64,000 bases of DNA from Corynebacterium sp. Marseille-P3884 (GTDB taxonomy: Bacteria; Actinomycetota; Actinomycetes; Mycobacteriales; Mycobacteriaceae), in the NCBI RefSeq assembly GCF_017942225.1, contig NZ_JAGKSD010000002.1, forward strand, positions 124,001 to 188,000, read 5' to 3'. A program made the translations under genes and the position numbers. The first letter of the stretch is position 1. Each line of letters starts with the position of its first letter. Below, in pieces: positions 55,181 through 64,000 of the stretch. The notes beneath the pieces are model-generated. The model did not search any database, had not been told where the DNA came from, and saw only the letters and a program-made list of their open reading frames with translations.

Positions 55181-56737
55181 ATGCCTTTCTCACTTATTCT
55201 CGAAAACATATGGCGGTGGTTGGCCGACACCGGAATCAACCTCGCCCTCCTCATTATCGTCGCGATGCTCGTGCCGCGTGCGGGCCGTCTCGCCAACCGT
55301 TATGTCGAGCGCCAGATAGCGGACTCGAAGGACTCGGACGAAGGCAAGTCTTCGCTGGCCATCGCTGGTGTGGTCATTTATATCGTCCAGTTGCTGGCGT
55401 TCTTTTTGATCCTCGTTTTCTTCCTCCAGCAGATCGGCTTCTCGCTCGCCGGCGCGGCCATTCCGGCCACGGTTGTTTCCGCCGCAGTCGGTTTCGGCGC
55501 GCAGTCCATCATTTCGGATTTCTTCGCGGGCTTTTTTATTCTCACGGAGAAGCAATACGGCGTTGGCGACCTTGTCACGTTCCAAATCAACGGCACGGAA
55601 ATCACGGGCGACGTCATTCAGATCACGATGCGCGCCACGCAGATCCGCACGCTCGAGCAGAACACGGTGACCATCCCGAATTCGACGGCGCAGGTGTGCA
55701 TCAACAATTCCAATATCTGGTCTCGGGCACTGGTCGTCGTGCCTGTCCCACTTGCTCGTTCGCGCGATGTCGATGAAGTGATCGCGCGAGCCGAACGCGC
55801 CGCGCGAAAGGCGTTGGCAAACCCGGAGATCGCACCGCTGATTCGCGGCGAGTTGATGTCGCAGCCGGGCATCCAAATCAATCCGCCAAACACGGTCGGT
55901 ATGCCGTGGACGCTGGATGTTCGCTTCATGGTGCGGTGCGCGCCTGGCGACCAGTTCCCCGTTGAGCGTGCACTGCGCGTCCATATTCTCGAGGAATTCT
56001 TCGACGAATACGGTTCGCAGACAGCGACGCAACCGCTTGACGACGATGCCACGGAGGCCTTCCCCGCCGTTTCCGCCAGCCGCTACAAGTCCGGTTGGGC
56101 CGAGGACTATTCCGAAGCAGCTCAAGCCGGCGCCGGGAGCACCGCTGTGACGTCTGCTGTCAATGACGAGCCGGCCACAGACATCCCCGAGCTGAGTTCC
56201 GGTGTGGGCACGAACCCGGACCCTGAACTGAGCGACCACGAGGAAGTCCCAGCGGAAGAAGATCCCGCCGCGAATCCCACCAAGCAGCAAACGCATCATG
56301 CACTCGGCACGTTCGGTGGCCGTGTGAGGGCATCGACGGGCCTGCTCATCGCACTGCTCCTCGGCCTGCTCCTCCTTCGCGGCATGATGTTGGAGGGAGA
56401 GACCAGCGAAGCTCGCTCCGGCATTCTCGCGCCGCCGCGCCCGACTACCTCGTCGGCTGAGGCAACCACGCCCCCTCCCAGCGATTCTTCGGATGAGCCG
56501 ACCCAGACAGATGCGCCACACGAAGAAACCACCGGCACTGAACAACCGGGAAACGGGGACTCCACTGAGCCCGCACCTGCCCCGGCTGCATCTTCCGGAG
56601 CGCAGGAATCAGTGCAGCCGCGTTCGCAGGAGCAACCGACTGAAAGCGCCGAGCCCTCCGAGCCGGCCAGCGAACCAGTGGAGCAAAGCGCCCCCGCTTC
56701 TACCCCGGGGGAGAACGCGAGTCCAGACCCCCGATAG
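55181..56737 (+). CDS. mscCG: MscS-type mechanosensitive channel, MscCG (YggB) homologue
   Basis: 518 residues. The N-terminal ~280 residues form the MscS core with three membrane helices: pore helix around LAGAAIPATVVSAAVGFGAQSIISDFFAGFFILTEKQYGVGDLV, then the beta domain with QNTVTIPNSTAQVCINNSNIWSRALV. A cytoplasmic linker (about 290-385) precedes a fourth membrane helix, LLIALLLGLLLLRGMM (about 388-405), and an extracellular Pro/Ser/Glu-rich low-complexity tail. The C-terminal extension with an extra helix is the mark of corynebacterial MscCG, the glutamate-excreting channel of C. glutamicum, which lies next to ilvBNC there too. Glutamate export is inferred. Confidence 0.9.
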   Translation: MPFSLILENIWRWLADTGINLALLIIVAMLVPRAGRLANRYVERQIADSKDSDEGKSSLAIAGVVIYIVQLLAFFLILVFFLQQIGFSLAGAAIPATVVSAAVGFGAQSIISDFFAGFFILTEKQYGVGDLVTFQINGTEITGDVIQITMRATQIRTLEQNTVTIPNSTAQVCINNSNIWSRALVVVPVPLARSRDVDEVIARAERAARKALANPEIAPLIRGELMSQPGIQINPPNTVGMPWTLDVRFMVRCAPGDQFPVERALRVHILEEFFDEYGSQTATQPLDDDATEAFPAVSASRYKSGWAEDYSEAAQAGAGSTAVTSAVNDEPATDIPELSSGVGTNPDPELSDHEEVPAEEDPAANPTKQQTHHALGTFGGRVRASTGLLIALLLGLLLLRGMMLEGETSEARSGILAPPRPTTSSAEATTPPPSDSSDEPTQTDAPHEETTGTEQPGNGDSTEPAPAPAASSGAQESVQPRSQEQPTESAEPSEPASEPVEQSAPASTPGENASPDPR

Positions 56738-56746
56738 CATGACACC

Positions 56747-57259
56747 ATGACATTCACCCCGGACCGCACCCACGTTCTCGCGGCGGTGCTCATGACTGGC
56801 ATCGCTCTCATCGGAATCTCTTGGGCCCCGCTCAAGCTCGGCTGGCTGCTCATTTTCCCGATTATTTTCATCGTGTGGGTATTCACCGCTAAAACCCGGG
56901 TGGACGATAGCGGCATCACCGTGTCCTACCTGTTCAAGAAGAATGCGCACCTGCCGTGGGACCAGCTCCGCGGAATCGGTTTCGAAGGGTCCAGCGCCAA
57001 AGTCGCCACCGTAAACGGCGAGGAGTACACGCTGCCCGGAGTAACGTTCAATTCATTGCCGGATCTCGCGGAAGCCTCCTCGGGCCGCATCGCGGACGTG
57101 ATCACGCAGGCCTCTGAGGCAGCGGACGGAATGATGGAGGTCACCGACCAGGAAGGAAATTCCATCCTGGTCACTCCTGAGGAATACGAGGAGCGCACCG
57201 CCGCCGGCGAAAAGCTTTCGAAGCCTGCTACAGGCACCAGCGAAAGCCGCAAAGAATGA
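56747..57259 (+). CDS. PH-domain membrane protein (CFP-6-like)
   Basis: 170 residues. Two membrane helices near the N-terminus (HVLAAVLMTGIALIGISW and LKLGWLLIFPIIFIVWVFT) are followed by a PH-like beta domain starting TRVDDSGITVSYLFKKNAHLPWDQLRGIGFE and a charged C-terminal tail. Related genes sit between yggB and ilvD in corynebacteria. The role is unknown. The start is 10 bp after the mscCG stop and it precedes ilvD by 32 bp. Confidence 0.82.
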   Translation: MTFTPDRTHVLAAVLMTGIALIGISWAPLKLGWLLIFPIIFIVWVFTAKTRVDDSGITVSYLFKKNAHLPWDQLRGIGFEGSSAKVATVNGEEYTLPGVTFNSLPDLAEASSGRIADVITQASEAADGMMEVTDQEGNSILVTPEEYEERTAAGEKLSKPATGTSESRKE

Positions 57260-57291
57260 AAGAACTGTAAAGAGGACGAGGACTGACACAC

Positions 57292-59145
57292 ATGCCTAAC
57301 TCAATCCCGCTTCGTTCCCGCGTCACCACTGTCGGCCGCCAGGCAGCCGGCGCCCGCGCGCTGTGGAAAGCCACCGGCACGAAGGATAATGAATTCGGTA
57401 GGCCGATCGTAGCCATCGTCAACTCGTACACCCAGTTCGTGCCCGGCCACGTGCACCTGAAGAATGTCGGCGATATCGTCGCGGAAGCCGTCCGCGAGGC
57501 CGGCGGCATTCCGAAGGAATTCAACACCATCGCCGTCGATGACGGCATCGCGATGGGCCACGGCGGCATGCTGTATTCCCTGCCCAGCCGCGAAATCATT
57601 TCCGATTCCGTCGAGTACATGGTCAACGCCCACACCGTCGACGCGATGGTGTGCATCTCCAACTGCGACAAGATCACCCCGGGCATGCTCAATGCGGCAA
57701 TGCGCCTGAACATCCCCGCCGTGTTCGTCTCCGGCGGCCCGATGGAGGCCGGCAAGGCCGTGGTCATCGACGGCATCGCGCAGACCGGGACGAAGACCAA
57801 CCTCGTTGACGCGATGTCCAGCTCCGCCAACGACGCGATTTCCGATGAAGACTTGGACCGCATCGTCGAATCCGCCTGCCCCACCTGCGGCTCGTGCTCC
57901 GGCATGTTCACGGCGAATTCGATGAACTGTCTGACTGAGGCTCTCGGTCTGTCCCTGCCGGGCAACGGCACCACCTTGGCCACCCACACCGCACGTCGCC
58001 GCCTGTTCGAGCGCGCCGGCGAAGCTGTCATGGACATCGCGCGCCGCTACTACGGTGAGGGCGACGAGTCGGTGCTGCCGCGCAGCATCGCCACCCGCGA
58101 AGCCTTCCGCAACGCCATGGCTCTGGACATGGCCATGGGCGGATCCTCTAACACGATCCTGCACACCTTGGCCGCTGCCCAGGAGGGCGAAGTCAACTTC
58201 GACCTGAAGGACATCGACGAGCTTTCCCACGAGATCGCCTGCATTTCCAAGGTCGCCCCGAACGGTGACGCCCACATCGAGGATGTCCACCGCGCCGGCG
58301 GTATCCCCCGCATCCTGGGCGAGCTGAACCGCGCCGGACTGCTCAACACCGATGTCCACTCCGTGGCGTATTCGAATCTGCAGGACTGGCTCGACGAGTG
58401 GGATATCCGCGGCGGCAATGCGACTGAGGAGGCCATCGAGCTCTTCCACGCCGCCCCCGGCGGGGTGCGTTCGTCTGAGGCATTCTCCCAGTCCAACCGC
58501 TGGGATGAGCTGGATACCGACCCGGTTGGCGGTGTCATCCACGACTTCGAGCACCCCTTCACCTCCGACGGCGGCCTCGTCGTCCTGCGCGGCAACCTTG
58601 CCGAGGACGGAGCGATCCTCAAGACCGCCGGCGTCGAGGAAGAGCTGTGGGAGTTCTCCGGCCCCGCACGCGTTGTGGATTCGCAGGAGCAGGCGGTGTC
58701 CATGATTCTCGCCCGCGAAGTCCAACCTGGCGACGTGGTGGTCATCCGCTACGAGGGCCCCGCCGGCGGACCGGGCATGCAGGAGATGCTCCACCCGACG
58801 TCCTTCCTCAAGGGCGCAGGTCTGGGCAAGGTCTGTGCCTTGATCACGGACGGCCGTTTCTCCGGCGGCACGTCGGGCCTGTCCATCGGGCACATCTCCC
58901 CCGAGGCAGCCCAGGGCGGGCTGATCGGCTTGATCGAAAACGGCGACACGATCCGCATTTCAGTGCGCGACCGCAAGCTGCAACTCGAGGTCGACGACGA
59001 AGTCCTGGACCGCCGCCGTGCGGAGATGGAGCTGCGGGACAACCCGTTCACCCCGAACCGCACCCGCCACGTGACCAAGGCGCTGCGCGCGTACTCGAAG
59101 ATGGCCACATCGGCCGATAAGGGTGCAGTGCGTCGCGTGGACTAG
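57292..59145 (+). CDS. ilvD: Dihydroxy-acid dehydratase
   Basis: 617 residues, Fe-S enzyme of the IlvD/Edd family. Dehydrates 2,3-dihydroxy acids in the valine, isoleucine and leucine pathway. Cluster cysteines and motifs: [21 protein letters not shown] and [35 protein letters not shown]; the C-terminal part has [20 protein letters not shown] and [27 protein letters not shown] 57292 has GAGGACGAGG upstream. Confidence 0.98.
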   Translation: MPNSIPLRSRVTTVGRQAAGARALWKATGTKDNEFGRPIVAIVNSYTQFVPGHVHLKNVGDIVAEAVREAGGIPKEFNTIAVDDGIAMGHGGMLYSLPSREIISDSVEYMVNAHTVDAMVCISNCDKITPGMLNAAMRLNIPAVFVSGGPMEAGKAVVIDGIAQTGTKTNLVDAMSSSANDAISDEDLDRIVESACPTCGSCSGMFTANSMNCLTEALGLSLPGNGTTLATHTARRRLFERAGEAVMDIARRYYGEGDESVLPRSIATREAFRNAMALDMAMGGSSNTILHTLAAAQEGEVNFDLKDIDELSHEIACISKVAPNGDAHIEDVHRAGGIPRILGELNRAGLLNTDVHSVAYSNLQDWLDEWDIRGGNATEEAIELFHAAPGGVRSSEAFSQSNRWDELDTDPVGGVIHDFEHPFTSDGGLVVLRGNLAEDGAILKTAGVEEELWEFSGPARVVDSQEQAVSMILAREVQPGDVVVIRYEGPAGGPGMQEMLHPTSFLKGAGLGKVCALITDGRFSGGTSGLSIGHISPEAAQGGLIGLIENGDTIRISVRDRKLQLEVDDEVLDRRRAEMELRDNPFTPNRTRHVTKALRAYSKMATSADKGAVRRVD

Positions 59146-59186
59146 CGTTGTAGCGCACGCCCCCGTACAACCCACAGGATCACAAC

Positions 59187-60455
59187 ATGCCGCTTCTTCT
59201 TTTGCTCGGCGTCGTGCTCGGCGCGATCAATCTCGGCCAAAATCTGCACTTTGCGGTCAACGAGACGCTTCTCGACGTCGGCGTTTTCCGCGATGCCGGC
59301 GCAGCCTTTCTCAACGGCGACCCGTTGTACGAGGGCTTCCCCACCCGAAGCGGTTTCGCGTTCATTTATCCGCCGTTCGCTGCCCTGCTTTTCGTTCCCC
59401 TGACCTGGGTTCCGGAAGTCGCGATGGACATCATGTGGAACTGCTCCATCATCGCCGCGCTCTTCGGCATCATCGCGATGGCGTGCCACCGCCTGGGCTT
59501 GCGCCCGTGGTGGGCGTGGGCAGCTGCTCTGACAGGCTTTGCCACCTGCCTAGACACGGTGTACATGAACCTGTACTACGGGCAGATCAATATATTTCTC
59601 GTCTTCTTGGTGGCGGCGGATGTACTGGGCTACACCCCGAAGGCGATCCGGGGCTTGGGCATCGGCATCGCCGCCGGAATCAAGCTCACCCCCGCGGCCT
59701 ACGCAGTGATCTTCCTGGCACGCAAGGACTGGTGGTCGGTCGCGCGTTCAGCGGGCTTCTTCCTACTCACCGCGCTCATCGGTTTCGCATTCCGCCCGCG
59801 TGAATCGCTGTACTTCTGGACGGAGGAATTCTTCAAAACCGACCGCGGTGGCGATGTGCATTACCCGCCAAACCAGGGCCTCGGCGGGATGCTGTCGAGG
59901 GGGCTGGTGGACGTGGGAATCGTCGACAAGCTCTCCCCTGTCTTTCTCCTCGTCTTCGCTGCGGCGACGATCTTCATCGCATACCGCTTGGAGGAGCGCG
60001 GCCGCAGCGTCGAGGCCCTGCTTGTGACAGTATTGGGCATCTCCCTGGGCGGGCCGTTCGCGGTGTCCCACCACTGGGCCGGCATCGTGCTGGTGCTGCC
60101 GCTCATCTTCGCGGTGCGCGAGCAGGGCTTGCGTGTCCTGCTCGCGGTCGCCGCGGGTGCATGGATCGTGCCGGGCTACGAACTGGTGGCCGAGGAAGAG
60201 GCGCAGAACTTCGAGTGGCCGTTGTGGTTCAACAGCAATGTCATCGGCCTGATGGGCCTGGCAATCTTCGTGGCGTACCTGGTCCTCGCGATCGGCGGGC
60301 GCTTCAGCGCCGAAGTGCTAGGCGAAGACCCAGAGCAGGACCGCAGCGGCGATGCCGAGCGCGGCGCAGATCCACGAGCTGGCCATCGGGCGGCGCGTCC
60401 AGCTACGGCTGAAATCGATGCCGAACAGGCCCGGGCCGGTGAACTGAACAGCTAG
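59187..60455 (+). CDS. GT87-family (DUF2029) mannosyltransferase-like membrane protein
   Basis: 422 residues with about 9-10 membrane helices. The N-terminus has the extracytoplasmic catalytic-loop pattern DVGVFRDAGAAFLNGDPLYEG, with FAFIYPPFAALLFVPL, and NLYYGQINIFLVFLVAADVL, as in alpha-1,2 polyprenyl-phosphate-mannose transferases of lipoarabinomannan and lipomannan synthesis. The last ~45 residues are hydrophilic and out of character for the family; they correspond to the 138 bp overlapping the antisense 3' end of the DoxX gene. A lost stop codon is likely, giving the read-through tail. Substrate is inferred from family. Confidence 0.83.
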   Translation: MPLLLLLGVVLGAINLGQNLHFAVNETLLDVGVFRDAGAAFLNGDPLYEGFPTRSGFAFIYPPFAALLFVPLTWVPEVAMDIMWNCSIIAALFGIIAMACHRLGLRPWWAWAAALTGFATCLDTVYMNLYYGQINIFLVFLVAADVLGYTPKAIRGLGIGIAAGIKLTPAAYAVIFLARKDWWSVARSAGFFLLTALIGFAFRPRESLYFWTEEFFKTDRGGDVHYPPNQGLGGMLSRGLVDVGIVDKLSPVFLLVFAAATIFIAYRLEERGRSVEALLVTVLGISLGGPFAVSHHWAGIVLVLPLIFAVREQGLRVLLAVAAGAWIVPGYELVAEEEAQNFEWPLWFNSNVIGLMGLAIFVAYLVLAIGGRFSAEVLGEDPEQDRSGDAERGADPRAGHRAARPATAEIDAEQARAGELNS

Positions 60456-61244
60456 CGCCATGCCCGCCAGGGCGATCGCCAGCCAGACCGACGGCTCCCA
60501 CGCGAAGATATCGCTCGTGGACTCGGATGTCATCACCGCGTTGATGGCGGTAAAGCCCGTCGCGGCGACAGCGACCATCGACGCGACCGGCGTGAGCAGA
60601 CCGAGAACGAGGAACACGCCCGCACCCAGCCCCATGGACGGCAGCGCGATCGCGAGTAGATGCGGGTAGTTGTACGACGCCAGCTCGTCCTCCAGGCCCG
60701 CGAGCCCCGCGTTGCCGCCGAGCTGGAACAGGACCGCCAGAGACGTCAGGATTAGCACGCCGCCGAGCACGAGACGCAGAATCAGCAGGCCGACATCGAT
60801 CGTTCCGCGGCCGATCGGCGGCTGCGGCTGGGATGCGCCCGCGACATCCGCAGTGGAAGCAGCGCTTTCTTGCGTGAGGCTCTCCGCCCCCTCCGTCGTG
60901 TGCAGTGTGCCCGCCGTGCTCACGGTGCTGGCTGCCACCGGTTCTTCAACCGGTTGCTTCACCGCAGGTTCAGCGCTGGTGGCAGGTTTCGCGGCCGCGT
61001 CGACGTCCGGCTCGTCGACCCGATCGACGCTAATGTCAACGGGCTTGTCGCGCGGTGCGCTCTTCGGCGCCGCGGGAAGAACCTCCGTCGGGGCGGCCTT
61101 ACCGGTGCGGGTATAGACATTGGAGGCCGGCACCACCTCCAAATCGTCCAGATCATCGAGGTGGTCCAGATCGGTGACGTCCTCGAGCTTTCGCGCCTTG
61201 TTCGCGGACGTGTCTACGGGCTTTTTGCTGCCTTTATCACTCAT
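60318..61244 (-). CDS. DoxX-family protein with long charged N-terminus
   Basis: 308 residues. The N-terminal ~160 residues are polar and low complexity, with a DLDHLDDLDDLEVVPA run, a VYTRTGKAAPTEVLPA segment and an Ala/Val/Pro/Thr-rich linker. The C-terminal ~150 residues are a four-helix DoxX membrane domain: LLILRLVLGGVLILTSL, LGGNAGLAGLEDELASYNYP, and LALAGMALAVQFTGPGLFGID. DoxX relatives work with redox partners in oxidative stress; the function here is unknown. ATG 61244 avoids the odd upstream extension. Its 3' end lies inside the GT87 gene on the other strand. Confidence 0.8.
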   Translation of the reverse strand: MSDKGSKKPVDTSANKARKLEDVTDLDHLDDLDDLEVVPASNVYTRTGKAAPTEVLPAAPKSAPRDKPVDISVDRVDEPDVDAAAKPATSAEPAVKQPVEEPVAASTVSTAGTLHTTEGAESLTQESAASTADVAGASQPQPPIGRGTIDVGLLILRLVLGGVLILTSLAVLFQLGGNAGLAGLEDELASYNYPHLLAIALPSMGLGAGVFLVLGLLTPVASMVAVAATGFTAINAVMTSESTSDIFAWEPSVWLAIALAGMALAVQFTGPGLFGIDFSRSWTRRPMASSWICAALGIAAAVLLWVFA

Positions 61245-61333
61245 GCTTTCAAATTTAAGGCAGGAAAACACCGCGATCGGACTGCCACGCAGGGACTTCT
61301 ACGTGGACAGATCCAGAAATAATCCCCCCACGG

Positions 61334-62410
61334 TCAGCCGCGGGTGCGCGAGGCCGTCGCCCCAGCCCAGATATTGATGCCGGCGTCGTGGGCGATATCG
61401 TCGATAAGCGAAAGCTCCTCCTCGCTGAACTCGAGGTTGTCGACGGCGTCGAGGTTCGCGTCGAGCTGCTCCACGCTGGACGCGCCGATGAGTGTACTGG
61501 TGACCGTGCACTCTGCCTGGTCGCGCAAGACCCACGCGATGGCCATCTGCGCGAGCGTCTGGCCGCGCTTGGCAGCAACCTCGTTGAGCTTGCGCGCCAT
61601 GGCGATATTGTCCTCGCTCAGCATGCCCTCGCTCAACGACTTGCCCGCCGCGGCGCGGGAATCAGCCGGGATTCCGTCCAAATAACGGTCGGTGAGCAGG
61701 CCCTGAGCCAACGGGGAGAACGCGATGACGCCCAGCCCGCTCTCCGCCGCGGACTGAAGCAGGGAGTATCCGTCCTCGCCCGGCTGCTCGATCCACCGGT
61801 TGACCATGGAATAGCTGGGCTGGTGAATCAGCAGCGGGCAGCCCTCCCCTGCCATGATTTCAGCTGCCTCGGCGGTGAGCTCCGGTCCGTAAGAGGAAAT
61901 ACCGGCATACAGCGCCTTGCCCGATGCCACGATGTCGCGCAATGCGTACATGGTCTCCTCCAGCGGGGTATCTGGGTCCGGGCGGTGGTGGTAGAAAATG
62001 TCCACGTAGTCGAGCCCGAGCCGATCGAGCGACGCATCCAGCGAGGACATCAGGTACTTGCGCGAACCCCCGAAACCGTACGGGCCTTCGTGCATGTACC
62101 AGCCCGCCTTCGACGAAATGATGAGCTCATCCCGGTGCGCAGCGAAGTCCTCGGCGAGGATGCGCCCGGCGTTGAGTTCCGCTGATCCGGCGGGTGGGCC
62201 ATAATTATTGGCGAGGTCGAAGTGAGTGACGCCTCGGTCGAAGGCACGGCGCATTATTGCTCGCTGGTTTTCAATCGGCTTGTCGTCACCGAAGTTGTGC
62301 CAGAAGCCCAATGAGACCGGCGGGAGTTTCAGGCCAGAATTGCCCACTCGGCGAAACCAGTCGTCCCTATTACGGTCATAACGGTCCTGAGCTGCAGTGT
62401 AGGCATCCAT
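61334..62410 (-). CDS. Aldo/keto reductase (glyceraldehyde-3-phosphate reductase YghZ type)
   Basis: 358 residues. TIM-barrel NADPH reductase: LPPVSLGFWHNFGDD, FDLANNYGPPAGSAELNAGRIL (Asp and catalytic Tyr), ELIISSKAGWYMHEGPYG (catalytic Lys), DYVDIFYHHRPD (catalytic His), and the C-terminal NADP-binding TLIGASSVEQLDANL. The GFWHNFGDD and GGSRKYLMSSLDASLDRLGLDYVD blocks mark the YghZ/YajO-like L-glyceraldehyde-3-phosphate reductase group. ATG 62410 follows CACAAT by 8 nt (leaderless). It is divergent from the carrier gene. Confidence 0.9.
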   Translation of the reverse strand: MDAYTAAQDRYDRNRDDWFRRVGNSGLKLPPVSLGFWHNFGDDKPIENQRAIMRRAFDRGVTHFDLANNYGPPAGSAELNAGRILAEDFAAHRDELIISSKAGWYMHEGPYGFGGSRKYLMSSLDASLDRLGLDYVDIFYHHRPDPDTPLEETMYALRDIVASGKALYAGISSYGPELTAEAAEIMAGEGCPLLIHQPSYSMVNRWIEQPGEDGYSLLQSAAESGLGVIAFSPLAQGLLTDRYLDGIPADSRAAAGKSLSEGMLSEDNIAMARKLNEVAAKRGQTLAQMAIAWVLRDQAECTVTSTLIGASSVEQLDANLDAVDNLEFSEEELSLIDDIAHDAGINIWAGATASRTRG

Positions 62411-62490
62411 GTGCGCCCATTGTGCCACAACTTTGTTACTCTCACTCCGATCGTTATTTTCTCTAAATCCCCCTACACAAAGGTTCTTCG

Positions 62491-63894
62491 ATGAAGAAAA
62501 CCCTGAAAGTGGCCATGGCGCTCGTCGGCCTCACAGTCGGCGCCGGCTTCGCCTCCGGCCAAGAAATCATCCAATACTTCCTCTCCTTCGGCTACTGGGG
62601 CATCGTCGGTGCCGCCGTCGCCGGCACCGCGATCGCGATCTTCAGCGCATTCGTCTACCAGCTCGGCTCCTACTATCTGGCCGACAACCACAGTGTCGTC
62701 TTCGAAAGTGTGTCCCGCCCCCTGCTGGCGAAGTACATGGACTACACCACGATGTTCACCTTGTTCTGCATTGGCTTCGTCATGGTGGCCGGCGCGGGCT
62801 CAAACATGGAGCAGCAATTCGGCTTCCCAACCTGGATCGGGTCCGCGATCATGGTCGGGCTGCTCGTGCTGTCCGGGTTCCTCGACGTGGACAAGCTGAC
62901 CAACGTCATCTCGCTGATCACGCCTCTTCTGGTCGTCTGCATCATCGGCGCATTCATCATCACGATGATGAACATGCCGGACAACCTCGGCGAACTCAAT
63001 GAGCTTGCCCAGACTAACCAGCATGCATCGGGCACCTTCGGCAACTGGTTCATCACCGCCATGAACTACGCCACGCTCGTGATGATCATGGACTGTTCCA
63101 TGATGCTCGTCTTCGCCGGCTCCCACATGAACCCGGCTCAGACCGGCAAGGGCGGTCTCCTCGGCGGCATTATCTTCGCGGTCCTGCTGATGATCCTGGT
63201 GTTCATCCTGTTCTTCAACATGGAGCACATCATGGGCGCGGACCTGCCGCTGCTCATGGTCTTCGACACCATGCACCCGGCCATCGGCACCGGGGTCTCG
63301 ATCGTCATCTACCTCATGATTTACAACACCGCCGTCGGCCTGTTCTACGCCCTCGGACGCCGCCTGAGCCACGATAAGCCGGAGAAATTCCGTCCCTACT
63401 ACTTCATCGTTGTGGCGATCGGCTTCGCGCTGTCCTTCATCGGCTTCGCAGACCTGGTCGGCTGGGTGTACCCGCTCCTGGGCTACCTGGGTCTCATCCT
63501 GGGCGTCGTCATGGCTGTCGCTTGGTTCCGCGACCGCAAGAAGATCCAGGACGAGACCGGCCGTCGCGAGCGTCTCGCCGAGCTGGCAGAAACGCAGCTC
63601 CGCCCCGAATCCGACAACCTGTCCGCCGACGAGCGCAGCGAGGTCGACGACCTGACTAAGGATTCGAATATCGAAGACCAGAACCTCTGGCACTCCGTCC
63701 AGGAGGAGGTCGCCGCCGACCTCGACGCGGACGATTCCAACGAGTTCAGCTTGAAGAATGTTCCCGCCCTCGACCCGGATTCTGATTCATACGGCGGCGC
63801 CCCCGAATCGAAGGGCGATTCCATCGACTGGAAGTCCTACGAGGAGATGTACAAGACCGGCGAGTTCCCGGCCATCAAGCCCGAGAAGAAATAG
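62491..63894 (+). CDS. YkvI-like membrane carrier
   Basis: 467 residues, with about 10 membrane helices in the first 350. The GLTVGAGFASGQEIIQYF opening is the YkvI family signature and resembles TM1 of APC/LeuT-fold carriers. Helices follow around MVGLLVLSGFLDVDK and MILVFILFFNMEHIMG. The C-terminal ~110 residues are cytoplasmic, acidic and low complexity, ending SIDWKSYEEMYKTGEFPAIKPEKK-like; their role is unknown. Substrate unassigned; amino acid transport is a guess from fold. A terminator follows 16 bp after the stop. Confidence 0.8.
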   Translation: MKKTLKVAMALVGLTVGAGFASGQEIIQYFLSFGYWGIVGAAVAGTAIAIFSAFVYQLGSYYLADNHSVVFESVSRPLLAKYMDYTTMFTLFCIGFVMVAGAGSNMEQQFGFPTWIGSAIMVGLLVLSGFLDVDKLTNVISLITPLLVVCIIGAFIITMMNMPDNLGELNELAQTNQHASGTFGNWFITAMNYATLVMIMDCSMMLVFAGSHMNPAQTGKGGLLGGIIFAVLLMILVFILFFNMEHIMGADLPLLMVFDTMHPAIGTGVSIVIYLMIYNTAVGLFYALGRRLSHDKPEKFRPYYFIVVAIGFALSFIGFADLVGWVYPLLGYLGLILGVVMAVAWFRDRKKIQDETGRRERLAELAETQLRPESDNLSADERSEVDDLTKDSNIEDQNLWHSVQEEVAADLDADDSNEFSLKNVPALDPDSDSYGGAPESKGDSIDWKSYEEMYKTGEFPAIKPEKK

Positions 63895-63909
63895 CTTTTC
63901 GCTTCTCGA

Positions 63910-63945
63910 CGCCGCCCCCTGCACTGATTCGGGGGCGGCGTTTTT
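63910..63945 (+). terminator. Rho-independent terminator of the YkvI gene
   Basis: CGCCGCCCCC / GGGGGCGGCG, a 10-bp perfect stem with an 11-nt loop followed by TTTTT. The last 55 bases of the window hold no recognisable gene. Confidence 0.92.
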
Positions 63946-64000
63946 CATGGCTGCCCCCGCTACCGCCAAGGCAACCATTCCCCCAAAAACGCGAAAGGTA

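Noticed and set aside
55190-56545. 451-codon minus-strand frame over mscCG
   Set aside because: Antisense shadow; MscS motifs are on the plus strand and the tail composition explains the long open frame.
57301-58893. 530-codon minus-strand frame over ilvD
   Set aside because: Antisense shadow of the complete ilvD gene.
63787-63978. Short minus-strand frame at the right end
   Set aside because: It crosses the terminator of the YkvI gene and has no RBS or family likeness.

Overview
The window is chromosomal DNA of about 60% G+C from an actinobacterium, almost certainly a Corynebacterium. Three things support this. The gene order mscCG (yggB) / ilvBNC / serA-leuB / gltX, with leuCD next to an IclR regulator, is the arrangement known from C. 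glutamicum. A cutinase-family secreted esterase and probable corynomycolate-type remnants are present. Many genes appear to be transcribed from a -10 hexamer only 6-9 nt before the start codon (leaderless). I cannot name the species.

Layout. 1-4.5 kb: 5' part of polA (runs off the left edge), tRNA-Leu(CAA), two gene relics, a marR-MFS efflux pair, and a small XRE regulator with a membrane protein. 4.5-10.4 kb: a sodium:alanine symporter, crtB-crtI (phytoene synthase and desaturase), a secreted cutinase-like esterase and a small exported protein. 10.4-13.1 kb: a complete polar amino-acid ABC importer. 13.1-25.7 kb: housekeeping genes (TauE/SafE exporter, coaD, rsmD, recG, DAK2 protein, ung, thiL, DUF3515, ddl, gpsA, NUDIX/phosphatase protein, DUF418). 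25.7-28.6 kb: leuCD and the divergent IclR regulator ltbR.

28.6-38.5 kb is the accessory part. It holds a two-gene operon encoding a cysteine-synthase-like enzyme and a 923-residue fusion of an FAD/NAD(P)-binding domain with a group IV PLP decarboxylase. A divergent gene has an unusual N-domain fused to a carboxymuconolactone-decarboxylase fold and is preceded by a 20-codon leader ORF. An iron-type ABC importer (fbpABC-like) and a LURP-one protein are bracketed by two identical tRNA-Glu(CTC) genes, followed by tRNA-Gln.

38.6-51.2 kb: gltX, isochorismate synthase, an FAH-family enzyme (oxaloacetate decarboxylase type), two related lipoproteins flanking leuB and serA, a DUF262 protein with a degraded nuclease motif, a zinc-type CDF exporter and a repetitive single-pass membrane protein. 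51.2-59.1 kb: the branched-chain amino-acid block ilvC-ilvN-ilvB with a leader-peptide attenuator, then divergent mscCG, a PH-domain protein and ilvD. 59.2-64 kb: a GT87 glycosyltransferase, a DoxX-type protein, an aldo/keto reductase and a YkvI-like carrier.

Functionally the window is dominated by leucine/isoleucine/valine synthesis (leuB, leuCD, ilvBNCD with ltbR and an ilv attenuator), serine synthesis, and envelope and transport functions. The best candidates for undescribed biology are the PLP/FAD biosynthetic operon at 28.65-32.4 kb with its divergent fused partner, the catalytically degraded DUF262 protein, and the 19-bp inverted repeat downstream of ilvC.
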